From Saccoglossus kowalevskii (lineage: Eukaryota > Hemichordata > Enteropneusta > Harrimaniidae): a stretch of 12,692 nt of DNA. The stretch is from contig NW_003134861.1 of the NCBI RefSeq assembly GCF_000003605.2, forward strand, positions 85,931 through 98,622. The letters run 5' to 3'. Below the pieces are notes generated by a model. It was not told the origin of the DNA. It made no database searches and saw nothing but the letters and a program-made list of their open reading frames with translations. Position numbers and translations under genes: made by a program. Positions within the stretch are counted from its first letter, which is position 1. Each line of letters opens with the position of its first letter. Below, piece by piece: positions 1 to 8,789 of the stretch.

Positions 1-116
1 TTTTACGTCTTGACATTCAATTTTGTAGTGAATTGTGTCATCTAGTCGTTTTACAGTTTCTAAAATGTAATTTCCCTGGATTATTCTTTACGATTTTTTT
101 ATTTGGATGTGAATTT

Positions 117-272
117 TTGTACGTACGAGAAAAATTACACATTTTTACAGTGTACGAAAAAATATTTGATTGATTACGTTGTACGTCCAGCCTGTGATTA
201 CAGAATTACGGAATTTATTTTTTCTATTTACGTTGTACGAACAAAACGATATTGCAATTACGTTGAACGAAA
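117..272. repeat. Degenerate repeated motif TTACGTTGTACGAA
   Basis: Five related words occur in about 150 bases: near 119 (TACGTACGAGAAAAA), 151 (TGTACGAAAAA), 174 (TTACGTTGTACGTCC), 229 (TTACGTTGTACGAAC) and 258 (TTACGTTGAACGAAA). They share a TACG/TGTACGAA core and lie in the same direction with irregular spacing. The spacing is too irregular for a simple tandem array. They could be subterminal sites of an unrecognised mobile element or an old, eroded repeat. No reading frame of interest covers them. A short C-rich run (about 274-292) separates them from the minisatellite that follows. Confidence 0.45.
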
Positions 273-309
273 ATAACCCTCCCCCCCTCTTAGATGCACT
301 ATAACTATT

Positions 310-757
310 ATATTCTGATCACTTGCCTTTATATTCTGATCAAACGTTATTATATTCTGATCAAACGTTATTATATTCTGATCAAACGTTATTATATTCT
401 GATCAAACGTTATTATGTGCTGATCAAACGTTATTGTATTCTGATCAAACGTTGTTATATTCTGATCAAACGTCATTATGTGCTGATCAAACGTTATTAT
501 ATTCTGATCAAACGTTATGTGCTGATCAAACGTTATTGTATTCTGATCAAACGTCATTATATTCTGATCAAACGTTATTATATTCTGATCAAACGTTATT
601 TGGTGCTGATCAAACGTTATTATATTCTGATCAAACGTCATTATATTCTGATCAAACGTCATTATATTCTGATCAAACATCATTGTATTCTGATCAAACG
701 TTATTGTATTCTGATCAAACGTTATTATGTGCTGATCAAATGTTATTATGTGCTGAT
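310..757. repeat. 21-bp minisatellite, about 22 copies
   Basis: A 21-bp unit, roughly TATTCTGATCAAACGTTATTA, is repeated head to tail about 22 times. Each unit contains two 6-bp palindromes, TGATCA and AACGTT. Two main variants alternate irregularly: TATTCTGATCA and GTGCTGATCA. Smaller changes include CGTTAT versus CGTCAT. One unit near 512-530 is 18 bp long. The first and last copies are degenerate (TGATCACTTGCC near 317; TGATTAAAC near 754), as expected at array edges. The unit is divisible by three and lacks stops, so long reading frames on both strands cross it with a heptad such as LYSDQTL. That is a consequence of the repeat and not evidence of a protein. Confidence 0.95.
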
Positions 758-819
758 TAAACATTCATTTTAAACTGTACAAAACAAATTGTGATTATTC
801 TTCTGAATTATATCCCAGA

Positions 820-2216
820 ATGCATGCATGCATGTCATTTGTTAAGTGGACGTATTGGAAATCTAGAATCATGAATTCGGAAATGTCAACCGTTTTGGAA
901 CATCTGAACCTTAGAAATCTAAGTGAGTGTTTTGAAAGAGAAAGAATTTCTTCTGATTTAGTATGTAAACTTACAACAGTGGATTTAGAAAAACTAGGAG
1001 TTCAGAGCAGAAGTGACATGATGTCCATACGCATGGCTTGCATCACCCATGGTGGAACTGCACCAGTTAAAACTTATTCTGACAGCAGCAGAGTTCCTGA
1101 ATTTTTCATCCCATATATAGTACTGGAAAGTTTTATTGATCAAAGACTTACAGTTAAGGAAATATCATCAATTCTATCTGTTTCTGAGAGTATCATTTAC
1201 AGGAGAATGCGTACGTATGGTCTAAGCAAAGTAGATTTTTCTGATATAACGAATGAAGACTTGGATGCACATGTACAAAAGCTAACAACTGATTTTCCTT
1301 ATTGTGGGGAAAAATTGTTGAAAGAACTGTTATATGGAATGGATATACAAGTTCAGCGAACAAGATTACGCAATAGCATCCAGCGGGTTGACTCTGAAGG
1401 TGTTAATGCAAGGAGAAGAGGGCGCTTACAAAGACGCATATACAATGTCATGGGCCCTAACCACTTGTGGCATGTTGACACAAACCACAAATTAATACGC
1501 TGGCACATGATCATATTTGGATGCATTGATGGTTTCAGTAGACTACCCATTACATTAGCATGCACAGACAACAACCAAGCTTCAACACTGTTTAAATGTT
1601 TCATGTCAGGTGTTGAAAACTATGTGTCAGATCAGATATGGGCTTAGAAAATGTTCATATAGCTGATTACATGATTTCAAAAAGAGGGGAAAATCGTGGG
1701 AGCATGATAACTGGAAGGAGTGTTCACAACCAGCGTATTTAACGCCTGTGGAGGGATGTGTATGAAGGAGTGCTCAGCCTTTACTCTCAAATATTTTACT
1801 TCCTGGAAGAAAATAACCTCCTCGATCCACTTGATGAGCATCATATCGCTGCACTTCATTATGTTTACATGAGAAAAATAAACCAGAAGCTTGAATCTTG
1901 GAGAATGGCATGGAGTCGTCATAGAATGCGCACAACTCACTCTTCACCCTTTCGCATCTGGATGTCAGGACAATGGCAAAACCCTATAGGAATAGAAGTC
2001 ACAGACCATGAAGGATATGGTGTTGAAGGTGTTCTTGATGATATGGAAGATGGAGAATATGATCAAAGACCCATTATCACACGTGATATGTATGCACTCA
2101 GTCAACCATGCATCGATGAACTATCTCTATATATAGCAAATGACTGGCATTCAGACAACTATGGGATTGATATTTATACTCAAGCAGCAGAAATGGTTAA
2201 GTCACTATCAGGGTAG
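820..2216 (+). pseudogene. SAM/HTH/integrase-core protein, broken by a frameshift and a stop
   Basis: A single-exon gene of the DDE/retroviral-like integrase-core family common in aquatic animal genomes. From the ATG at 820, the order is: a SAM-like region (about residues 18-78, LEKLG motif); a helix-turn-helix (about 109-135, LTVKEISSILSVS); a linker (FPYCGEKLLKELL); then the integrase core, with GPNHLWHVDTNHK (first catalytic Asp at residue 220, bases 1477-1479) and IDGFSRLP. Near 1624 the frame breaks. Homology resumes in another frame with VRSDMGLEN (second Asp, 1635-1637) and runs to HNQRI, where TAA (1740-1742) sits 35 codons after that Asp, at the place of the third catalytic acid. It continues RLWRDVYEG and ends at 2216. 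ATG 871 is an alternative start; TATCCCAG at about 805-812 could be a splice acceptor. Two lesions, one in the active site, make an active enzyme unlikely. Its former role, transposition or a domesticated job, is unknown. Confidence 0.85.
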
Positions 2217-2245
2217 TGCTTTTTTATTCTAAATCGGTAAACATC

Positions 2246-2251
2246 AATAAA
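2246..2251 (+). promoter_or_regulatory. Candidate polyadenylation signal of the integrase pseudogene
   Basis: AATAAA lies 30 bases after the TAG that ends the integrase-like reading frame, on the same strand. The spacing fits a short 3' UTR. A second AATAAA occurs near 2381. Neither is proven to be used. Confidence 0.45.
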
Positions 2252-2949
2252 ACTACAGCTCAAATTTTAACAAAAATAGTTTTATGATTATGAAAGAATC
2301 TGCTTTGCAATATCAAAATACTGAATCAGTGAAGCTTTCTATTGTCAGGCAACCGATCGCTAGATATCAATGACTTTTCAAATAAATGATACAGTACAGA
2401 ATGTGTTACCTTGTTGTGCCATCTTGTTCTTCCCATATGAAAATGGGATGGCTGTTGAAAATTAGTTGTCATATTACAGAATGGACCATTTACAGAATTT
2501 TAAATTCACATGAATCCAACATTCTGGAAAGCACATTAATTTGACTGCATACATTATCATGTTAGTATCATTTACTTTTATGTCATCTGCAGTGTATTTA
2601 GCAGATGAAATGCATTATATAGCACATAGTATAAAAGATAACATATGTAGTTTTTATTATACATTTTGTATTTCACCAAAGTATATTTTTCAAACAAACT
2701 TTTATTGAAACTCATTTTCGCTTATTCTTATGTATGCAAGCACCAATTCAAATTGGCACAGAAAAAGTGTGTATATACCAGTAGTACTTAAAGTATTTGT
2801 TCGACTACATTTTCACCAACAAAATATTCATGTTTTTAAATTGGCTCTTTGTACACTTATACTACATATATCAAAAAGATTTGACCTGGTTCAAATGTAA
2901 ATGAACTAGCTGTCATTACCAGGTGTACTTTTTCATTAACAAAGTGTAC
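2252..2949. other. AT-rich intergenic stretch, no gene seen
   Basis: About 700 bases without a convincing reading frame, RNA gene or inverted ends. Near 2913-2925 a lone TCATTACCAGGTGTAC resembles the unit of the minisatellite just downstream. It is probably a diverged outlying copy or the seed from which the array grew. Confidence 0.5.
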
Positions 2950-3758
2950 AGTGTATCAGTTATTACCAGGTGCACAGTGTCTCAGTCATTACCAGGTGCC
3001 CAGTGTATCAGTTATTACCAGGTGCACAGTGTATCAGTTATTACCATGTGCACATAGTATATGTTATTACCAGGTGCACAGTGTAACAGTTATTACCAGA
3101 TGCCCAGTGTATCAGTTATTACCAGGTGCCCAGTGTAACAGTTATTACCAGGTGCCCAGTGTATCAGTTATTACCATGTGCACAGAGTATCAGTTATTAC
3201 CAGGTGCACAGTGTATCAGTTATTACCAGGTGCACAGTGTAAAAGTTATTACCAGGTGCCCAGTGTATCAGTTATTACCAGGTGCACAGTGTATCAGTTA
3301 TTACCAGGTGCACAGTGTATCAGTTATTACCAGGTGCACAGTGTATCAGTTATTACCAGGTGCACAGTGTATCAGTTATTACCAGGTGCACAGTGTATCA
3401 GTTATTGCCATGTGCACAGAGTATCTGTTATTACCAGGTGCACAGTGTAACAGTTATTACCAGGTGCCCAGTGTATCAGTTATTACCATGTGCCCAGTGT
3501 ATCAGTTATTACCATGTGCCCAGTGTATCAGTTATTACCAGGTGCACAGTGTAACAGTTATTACCATGTGCCCAGTGTATCAGTTATTACCAGGTGCACA
3601 GTGTAACAGTTATTACCAGGTGCACAGAGTATCAGTTATTACCAGGTGCACAGTGTATCAGTTATTGCCAGGTGCACAGAGTATCAGTTATTACCAGGTG
3701 CACAGTGTATCAGTTATTACCAGATGCACAGTGTATCAGTTATTACCAGGTGCAGAGT
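2950..3758. repeat. 26-bp minisatellite, about 31 copies
   Basis: A 26-bp unit of the form TATCAGTTATTACCAGG followed by TGCACAGTG is repeated about 31 times with few length changes. Variable positions recur in many copies: CAGGTG or CATGTG, GTGCAC or GTGCCC, CAGTGTATC or CAGTGTAAC, and CAGAGTATC. A run of near-identical units at about 3265-3400 suggests recent local spreading. The unit has no stop codon, and 26 is not a multiple of three, so a long open frame cycles through all three phases (281 codons from 2951). The composition is that of a repeat, so I do not call it a gene. Most copies carry CAGGTG, an E-box-type word, and GTGCAC. Confidence 0.95.
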
Positions 3759-3763
3759 ATCAG

Positions 3764-4307
3764 TTTATTATTGTAATCACTCCTGAACTAAAATGACAGT
3801 ATCAGGTATTGTTTTGTTTTTTTGTCTAACAAGTTAAGATTGATTGTCTAATTCATGGAAAAATGTTACACGCCTTTGATAAACGAGCTGAAGATAAATC
3901 ATTATTATCTATTTGTACTACACATGCAAACTTGTATATTTCCAAAATACATGTTACAAAAAGCAAAATCATACAAATATTTTAAATATTTTGAAAGAAC
4001 ATTAAAATAACCACTCGTTTAAGTAAATACAATATCAGAAGTCACCTTTTGGATATCAACAATAAACTGTATTGTTAATCACGAAAGTTTGTCAAAGACT
4101 CTAGATTTATATTTATATTTAGAGAAAGATAACTAAAGCTAAAACATGCAGCAGCAAGGACTTAATGCTTAATAGACAATATGGTAATATTTTCTGGCAT
4201 AATTCGAACAGGAAACTGGTGAAACATTTATATTTTAAAACACTGTTAACATCAAAGAAAACATTAAAACAAAATACAAATGATTTCTGCTGTATGCATG
4301 GCACAAT
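3764..4307 (-). other. Probable 3' UTR/flank of the HECT gene, no other gene seen
   Basis: This AT-rich stretch lies downstream of the HECT stop codon on the minus strand. A minus-strand AATAAA (TTTATT on the plus strand, 3764-3769) lies right beside the minisatellite and would give a 3' UTR of about 540 bases. No other clear AATAAA is seen on that strand here. The short minus-strand frame at 4119-4304 is low in complexity and matches nothing I recognise. Confidence 0.35.
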
Positions 4308-4537
4308 TTAAACAATACCAAAGTATTTATGCTTGAATGCTAAGTCATACAAATCATATAACTCTTCAGGTGGTGGCAAAGGCCTCTGAAAAATTGGTCT
4401 TGGTAGGATTAGCCGATTGCAGCATGTATTACTCATGGGGATGAAGGTACTTGTAACTTCAATAAACTCTATGGTTGGCTGTAGTCCAAACCCCAAGATA
4501 GGTTCTTCTTCCGCTCCTGTTATGAATTGCAATATAT
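4308..4537 (-). CDS. Terminal exon of a HECT-domain E3 ubiquitin-protein ligase (partial)
   Basis: This exon encodes the end of the HECT C-lobe, the part of an E3 ligase that takes ubiquitin from an E2 onto a cysteine and passes it to substrate. It opens with ILQFITGAEEEP, matching the family's L-L-x-F-x-T-G segment. It then has PTIEF and NTCCNRLILP, matching the catalytic motif T-C-x-N-x-L-x-L-P; the active cysteine would be the first Cys, bases 4422-4424. It ends YFGIV followed by TAA, which keeps the Phe at position -4 that HECT enzymes need. The exon starts after a splice acceptor (TTTCACTGACAG, minus strand; first exon base 4537) with a split codon. No start codon belongs here. The N-lobe and substrate-binding parts must lie at higher coordinates and were not identified. 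All visible key residues are intact, so the gene may be active. The subfamily (for example G2E3-like) is unresolved. Confidence 0.85.
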
Positions 4538-5254
4538 CTGTCAGTGAAACACATCTTCTGCCACCTAATTACATTTAATTACACTAAAGGTATACATGAC
4601 TACATTAACAGTTAAACCACTTGAAATAAATAACTATTTTATCAAACAAGTCATGACATCACAGTCTAAGTGTCACTTGATATATATTATACAAGCTGTA
4701 TTATACAATTCTGTGCCCCATTTGAATGAAATGGTTAAAATGGTATTCGAAATGGTTGAAGTGCTTGAATTTTATGCATTTTGAAACAGTATTAATTTCA
4801 ATGTTGAAATCGTGATTTAATATAATTTGATCAGCTTGTTTTTTTAGACGTAGTGTTTAAGCATCATCTTAAATGAACGTTTCAGCTGAATTACAAGGAA
4901 AATGTAATTGTTGCTTGCATTCAACTTTCCACACAAGATAGAATTGTGCAAAATATTGTGAATTGCAGAAAATTAGCATATACACCACATCGTCAACATA
5001 TAGATCATGAAGTCAGCAATATTCTAACAAAACACTTGAGAAAAAGTATGCACAGTCAGAAAAATGGGTTGAATGATAAAAAAACCGGAAGATGAAATAA
5101 TGAAGAATTCCAAGATAATTTGATTGTTGGCATTTTCACAATTGTACAGCAAAATGACATTCTGCAAGTGAGTTAATAGCAACATCGCATGATCTACTGT
5201 CATGTGTCAAAACAACAAAGAAATCCAGATTTTATGTACCATGGTCATGTTATA
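4538..5254 (-). other. Probable intron of the HECT gene, no gene seen
   Basis: The bases just above 4537 read as a 3' splice site on the minus strand. The rest is AT-rich, with scattered stops and no recognisable exon. The preceding HECT exon, expected to encode a tryptophan/phenylalanine-rich helix before LQF, was not found here. Confidence 0.4.
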
Positions 5255-5563
5255 AATCAAAGGAAGCTTGGAAAAAACTCCTGTGCGCTGAGAGTATTGG
5301 AGACAGTATTAAGATTTGCTTTTCAAATGAGAAGTTGGCAACTAATATTTTTGTAAATAGAACTAATAAATTTGAGATTTCATCCATAGTTTTAAGTCTA
5401 ATTCCGAAGCACCTGGAGCACCAATTTAAATCTGATTTTTTTAGATATCAGAAATGGGCTAATAATAGATAATCAATATGCATGTTTATCAACATTAAGC
5501 TAATCATGTCTGTGGGTTATCACAATGAACCAGATGAATTATTATATAAATTAAACAATTATT

Positions 5564-5601
5564 ATGCATAGATTTAGGGTATTAAGCATAGATTTAGGTC
5601 T
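5564..5601 (+). repeat. Short tandem duplication inside family A
   Basis: Two adjacent near-identical words, TATGCATAGATTTAGGGTAT and TAAGCATAGATTTAGGTCTG, form a direct pair of about 19-20 bases. It is a small local duplication within the first part of the element's core region. Confidence 0.6.
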
Positions 5602-5674
5602 GCATATTGTTTCAAGTGCCAACAAATTATGAATTATTATGCAAATAAGGTAATTACAAGCCATGCACGGCACA

Positions 5675-6311
5675 TTCCCCGTTAGTTATCGAATTTAAGA
5701 TATATAGTTTTGTTTATAGTAATGTAGCTGGAATATAAACATGTCAGGAATATGATTATGATGATTGTTTAACATTTAAAGGATTGACATTTGTATCTGA
5801 TCATCAAACAAGTATTGAGAGATATTGCTCTGGAACAGCATTAATTAAAACAAAATCAGCCATTTTGAATACATGTATAATGAATATTTAAAATTTGAAC
5901 ATAATCAGTCACAGCAAGTCAAAGATATGGCACTAGAACCACATTTATTAAAACAAAATGGCCGCCAGTCTGCCATTTTGAATCTTATCTGAAAACAAAA
6001 TGATGTGCATCAAGATCCTATAATGTCCAACGTATATACCAAGTTTGAACAAAATCCAATTGTAAACAGCAGAGAAATGCTTGATTTTAATGATTTTTAG
6101 AACAAAAATGGCCGCCATTCGGCCATCTTGAATCAGATTGTGAAACAAATTGCTGTGCATATGTATAATATCATGTATGATGTATGTGTGAAGTTTGATT
6201 GTGATTGTTCCAGGCATTTCTAAGATACAGGTCCAGACGCACACACGCACGGACGGACGGAAGCACAAAGGTTAAAACATAAGTCCCCGTTTTCGTGTCC
6301 GAACGGGGACT
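5675..6311 (+). mobile_element. Family B element nested in family A
   Basis: The left end reads TTCCCCGTTAG and the right end GAACGGGGACT, an inverted pair. Internal modules begin near 5853, 5957 and 6106 with AAAATGGCCGCC-type words, followed by TCTGCCATTTTGAATC or TCGGCCATCTTGAATC. After them come an ACGG-rich microsatellite (about 6239-6262) and a terminal hairpin. Sequence before the insert (GCAAATAAGGTAATTA) and after it (AATATGCACTGATTTT) together reconstruct the usual family A module junction, so B landed in A. The precise left border could be some 16 bases further out: ACAAGYCAT also precedes the CCCCGTT end in the other copy. It has no coding capacity; minus-strand frames here are repeat artefacts. 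Confidence 0.65.
6282..6311 (+). repeat. Terminal hairpin of family B copy 1
   Basis: AGTCCCCGTT and AACGGGGACT form a perfect 10-bp stem around a 10-base loop, followed directly by AAA. A hairpin at or close to the 3' end is a hallmark of Helitron/Helentron-derived elements. Confidence 0.85.
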
Positions 6312-6887
6312 AAATATGCACTGATTTTGACACAAAACTAATCAGGTCTGTACATTGTCCTAGAACATCTATGTACCAAGATTCATTGAAATGGGATAAT
6401 TAGTACTTCTGATATCAGTGTAAAAGCCGAAAATTAACTAATTATGCAAATTAGTTCATTAATATGCACACATTTTACCCAAAATCAATCAGGTTTCCGA
6501 ATTGTTCCAGAGCATCTATGTACCAAGTTGCACTGAAAAGTAAGTAATAGTACTTGAAATATCAAAAGCTGAAAATTTATTAATTAATATGCAAATTAGG
6601 TAATTAATATTTCATGTATCTGTCTGCACATTGTCCTATGTATCTATTTAAGTTTCATTCAAATGTGATGATAAGAACTGGATATATCAGTGGAAAAGAC
6701 TAAATTTACTAAAAAATTGACTAATCATTATGCAAATTGGTTAATTATATGCATGGATTTTTACCCATAACTAATTTGTGCATTAGCCCAGAGCATCTAT
6801 GTACCAAGTTTCATTAAAAACCAACATACGGTTCTTGAGATATCAGTGGAACGGACTGACACACACACACATACAGACAGGGCAAAG

Positions 6888-6918
6888 ACTCCCATTGTGT
6901 ACTTGTGCACACGGGAGT
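6888..6918 (+). repeat. Terminal hairpin of family A
   Basis: ACTCCC and GGGAGT pair at the ends of this 31-base segment, with partial pairing inside (TGTGT with GCACA). It follows an AC/ACAG microsatellite and precedes a run of A. It is the family A equivalent of the family B hairpin but different in sequence. Confidence 0.7.
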
Positions 6919-6920
6919 AA

Positions 6921-7621
6921 AAAATCAGAGTTGAATCTGTAAGTCTCTGTTTTGGAACTTTGTCGGGACGAAATGGACAAATTTACATGAAGAGTAATTA
7001 ATGATAAAGAATGCACATTTAACAGTTGACTAACATTAAATTCCTACTAAACTGGGACAAAGAGTAGCACATGTAGACATTGTCATATCTGGGCCGTTAA
7101 CGCCTTTTCAAGAGTACTAGTATAATGTTTATTGCAACTAGCTTGAATGGGTAAGCTTCATTTCAACAATGAGCTGTTATCACTGTAAACAATGTTAAAT
7201 TATTCTTTAAATGCCCAGTTTATCTTTTGAAAACAACTACTTTTTTATATTTAAATGAACTATAGTAATTTGAACAGGTTGGCATCATCCATCATTTTGA
7301 TTGGTTAATTAGCGGTTTGACCTGTCAGGTCAAAGAACACCATCCCATGTCAAAACAATGGCGGATATTCATTTGTACAGCATCGAACGTTTAAAATGAG
7401 ACCAAAATCGTTCGCTTATGATGAAATAAGTTATAAGAAATAAGTTAACAATTCAACGAATTTATTTTTTGCACACTACTAGGTAATAATCAACAATTTT
7501 GAAATTGCGCTACTGCGATCATTTGCTACTAAGCAATGCAGTTGTGTTCATTTTTATTTGAAACTTAATTTGAAATATACTTTCGTTACTGGTAAAATGA
7601 AAACAAGTCATTGAAAATGAC
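6921..7621. other. Single-copy spacer between two elements
   Basis: About 700 bases of AT-rich sequence that match neither flanking element family. No substantial reading frame is present. A promoter-like cluster lies inside it at 7299-7399 and is listed separately. Confidence 0.5.
7299..7399 (+). promoter_or_regulatory. CCAAT box, AGGTCA palindrome and 13-codon ORF
   Basis: Three features sit close together in otherwise plain sequence. At 7300-7304 ATTGG is an inverted CCAAT box. At 7317-7333 TTGACCTGTCAGGTCAA is a palindrome with 8-bp arms and one central base; it contains TGACCT and AGGTCA, the nuclear-receptor half-site, as an everted pair three bases apart. At 7358 ATGGCGG starts a reading frame of 13 codons (MADIHLYSIERLK) ending in TGA at 7397-7399. 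It may be a promoter with an upstream ORF or the start of a first exon, but no downstream exon was identified. The function is inferred only from motif clustering. Confidence 0.3.
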
Positions 7622-8095
7622 AGTCCCCGTTAATTTCTCTTTGTGCTCGTCATATTAAAGCGAAGGGGTTGTCGCGAGTGTGTCCTTAAAACTTGAGTTC
7701 CAAGTGACGTATACAAAAGATTGTTTATTTACATCAAAACACGTGTTTCGTGTCATAGTAATATGGCCAAAATAAAAACAGCCATTATTCGGCCATCTTT
7801 GATCTGATTATGAAACACACTGATATGTATGATGTATGTGCCAAATACGAATGAAAATGGTACATAAATTGTGGAAATATAGTAGTAAGGCCAAAAAGTC
7901 AGATGGCTGTCAATCGGCCATCCTTGACCAGATTTTGAAACAAAATGTCATGGACATGCATCCTAACATGTATAAAGTACATGTATGTGCCAAATTTGAA
8001 TGAAAACTGACAGAGCACGTCCAAGATACCGCATAAAAAAACAAAAACAAGATGCCTGCCAGTCGACCATCTTTGATCCAATTAATAAATCGCCA

Positions 8096-8780
8096 TGGAC
8101 ATGTATCCTAACATGTATAATCTAGGTACCAAGTTTGAATGACAACTGACAAAGCATGTCCAAAATACAACATTTTCAAAAAACAAGATGGCTGCCAGTT
8201 GGCCATTTTGAATCGAATCGCTAAACCACTGCATGTGCATATGTCCCACATAAGGTACTAGGCATATGCAAAGAATGAACAGGATCGGTCCACAGGATTC
8301 TGAAATATGACGTTGGATAGACTGACGCACAGACAGACGTACACACGACCGGTCGAACGGACAGACTCAGGAACTCACGGACGGTCCTGGACATGTATCC
8401 TAACATGTATGATCTATGTACTAAATTTTAATGAAAACTGACAAAGCATGTCCAAAATACGACATTTTCAAAAAACAAGATGGCTGCCAGTCGGCCATCT
8501 TTGATCCAATTGTGAAATAAATCATCATGGACATGTATCCTAACATGTATAATCTATGTACCAAGTTTGAATGAAAACTGACAAAGCATGTCCAGAATAC
8601 AACATTTTCAAAAAACAAGATGGCTGCCAGTCGGCCATTTTGAATCGAATCGCTAAACCACTGCATGTGCATATGTCCCACATAAAGTACTAGGCACATG
8701 CAAAGAATGAACGGAATCGGTCCAAGGGATTCTGAGATATGACTACGCACGGACACACGGACGGACGGACGGACGGAGAC
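8096..8780 (+). repeat. Higher-order duplication inside family B copy 2
   Basis: The two-module block beginning TGGACATGTATCCTAAC at 8096 and running through a microsatellite-like zone (about 8320-8387) recurs from 8528 to about 8780. A further partial module starts with the same word at 8388, directly after ACGGACGGTCC. The join falls at the edge of the ACGG-like zone, so unequal recombination in the microsatellite, or fusion of two element copies, would explain it. Confidence 0.7.
8747..8778 (+). repeat. ACGG/GGAC tetranucleotide microsatellite
   Basis: CACGGACACACGGACGGACG and further GGAC units form a short tetranucleotide array just before the terminal hairpin. ACGG-type arrays at this place are typical of pearl/HINE-like elements. 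Confidence 0.85.
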
Positions 8781-8789
8781 CGAATTATA

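Larger units (their letters stand above)
5255..6920 (+). mobile_element. Family A non-autonomous element (pearl/HINE-like), interrupted
   Basis: The left end (AATCAAAGGAAGCTTGG, then ACTCCTGTGCGCTGAGAG at 5277) recurs at 12264-12310 almost unchanged, so it marks the start of a dispersed element. The right end is GCACACGGGAGT (6907-6918), the inverted copy of the left ACTCCYGTGYGC. Between them are a unique 5' part, then core modules of roughly 135-150 bp, each with a CTATGTACCAAG-type word, a GATATCAGTGGAAAAG-type word and ATTATGCAAATTAG. An AC-rich microsatellite (about 6857-6880) and a terminal hairpin follow. This architecture matches mollusc pearl elements and Helentron-related HINEs. It encodes no protein and would need enzymes from elsewhere. 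A family B element (5675-6311) interrupts the core modules. Confidence 0.65.

Noticed and set aside
258-773. Long open frames on both strands across the first minisatellite
   Set aside because: The 21-bp unit is a multiple of three with no stop, so frames stay open on both strands. The heptad repeat gives no protein fold and no independent evidence of translation.
310-3758. CRISPR array
   Set aside because: Both arrays are head-to-tail repeats without unique spacers, in what looks like an animal genome.
2951-3796. 281-codon frame over the second minisatellite
   Set aside because: The frame is made entirely of the 26-bp unit read through three phases. It reflects missing stops in the unit and not a gene.
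5948-6268. Minus-strand 106-codon frame
   Set aside because: It lies wholly within the family B element, and its peptides (such as QDGRMAAIF) recur in other copies, so it is repeat-derived.
7899-8756. Four minus-strand frames of 60-111 codons
   Set aside because: They share the same words (SDSIQNGRLAAILFFENVVF) because they read the same core modules. No start context or known domain is present.
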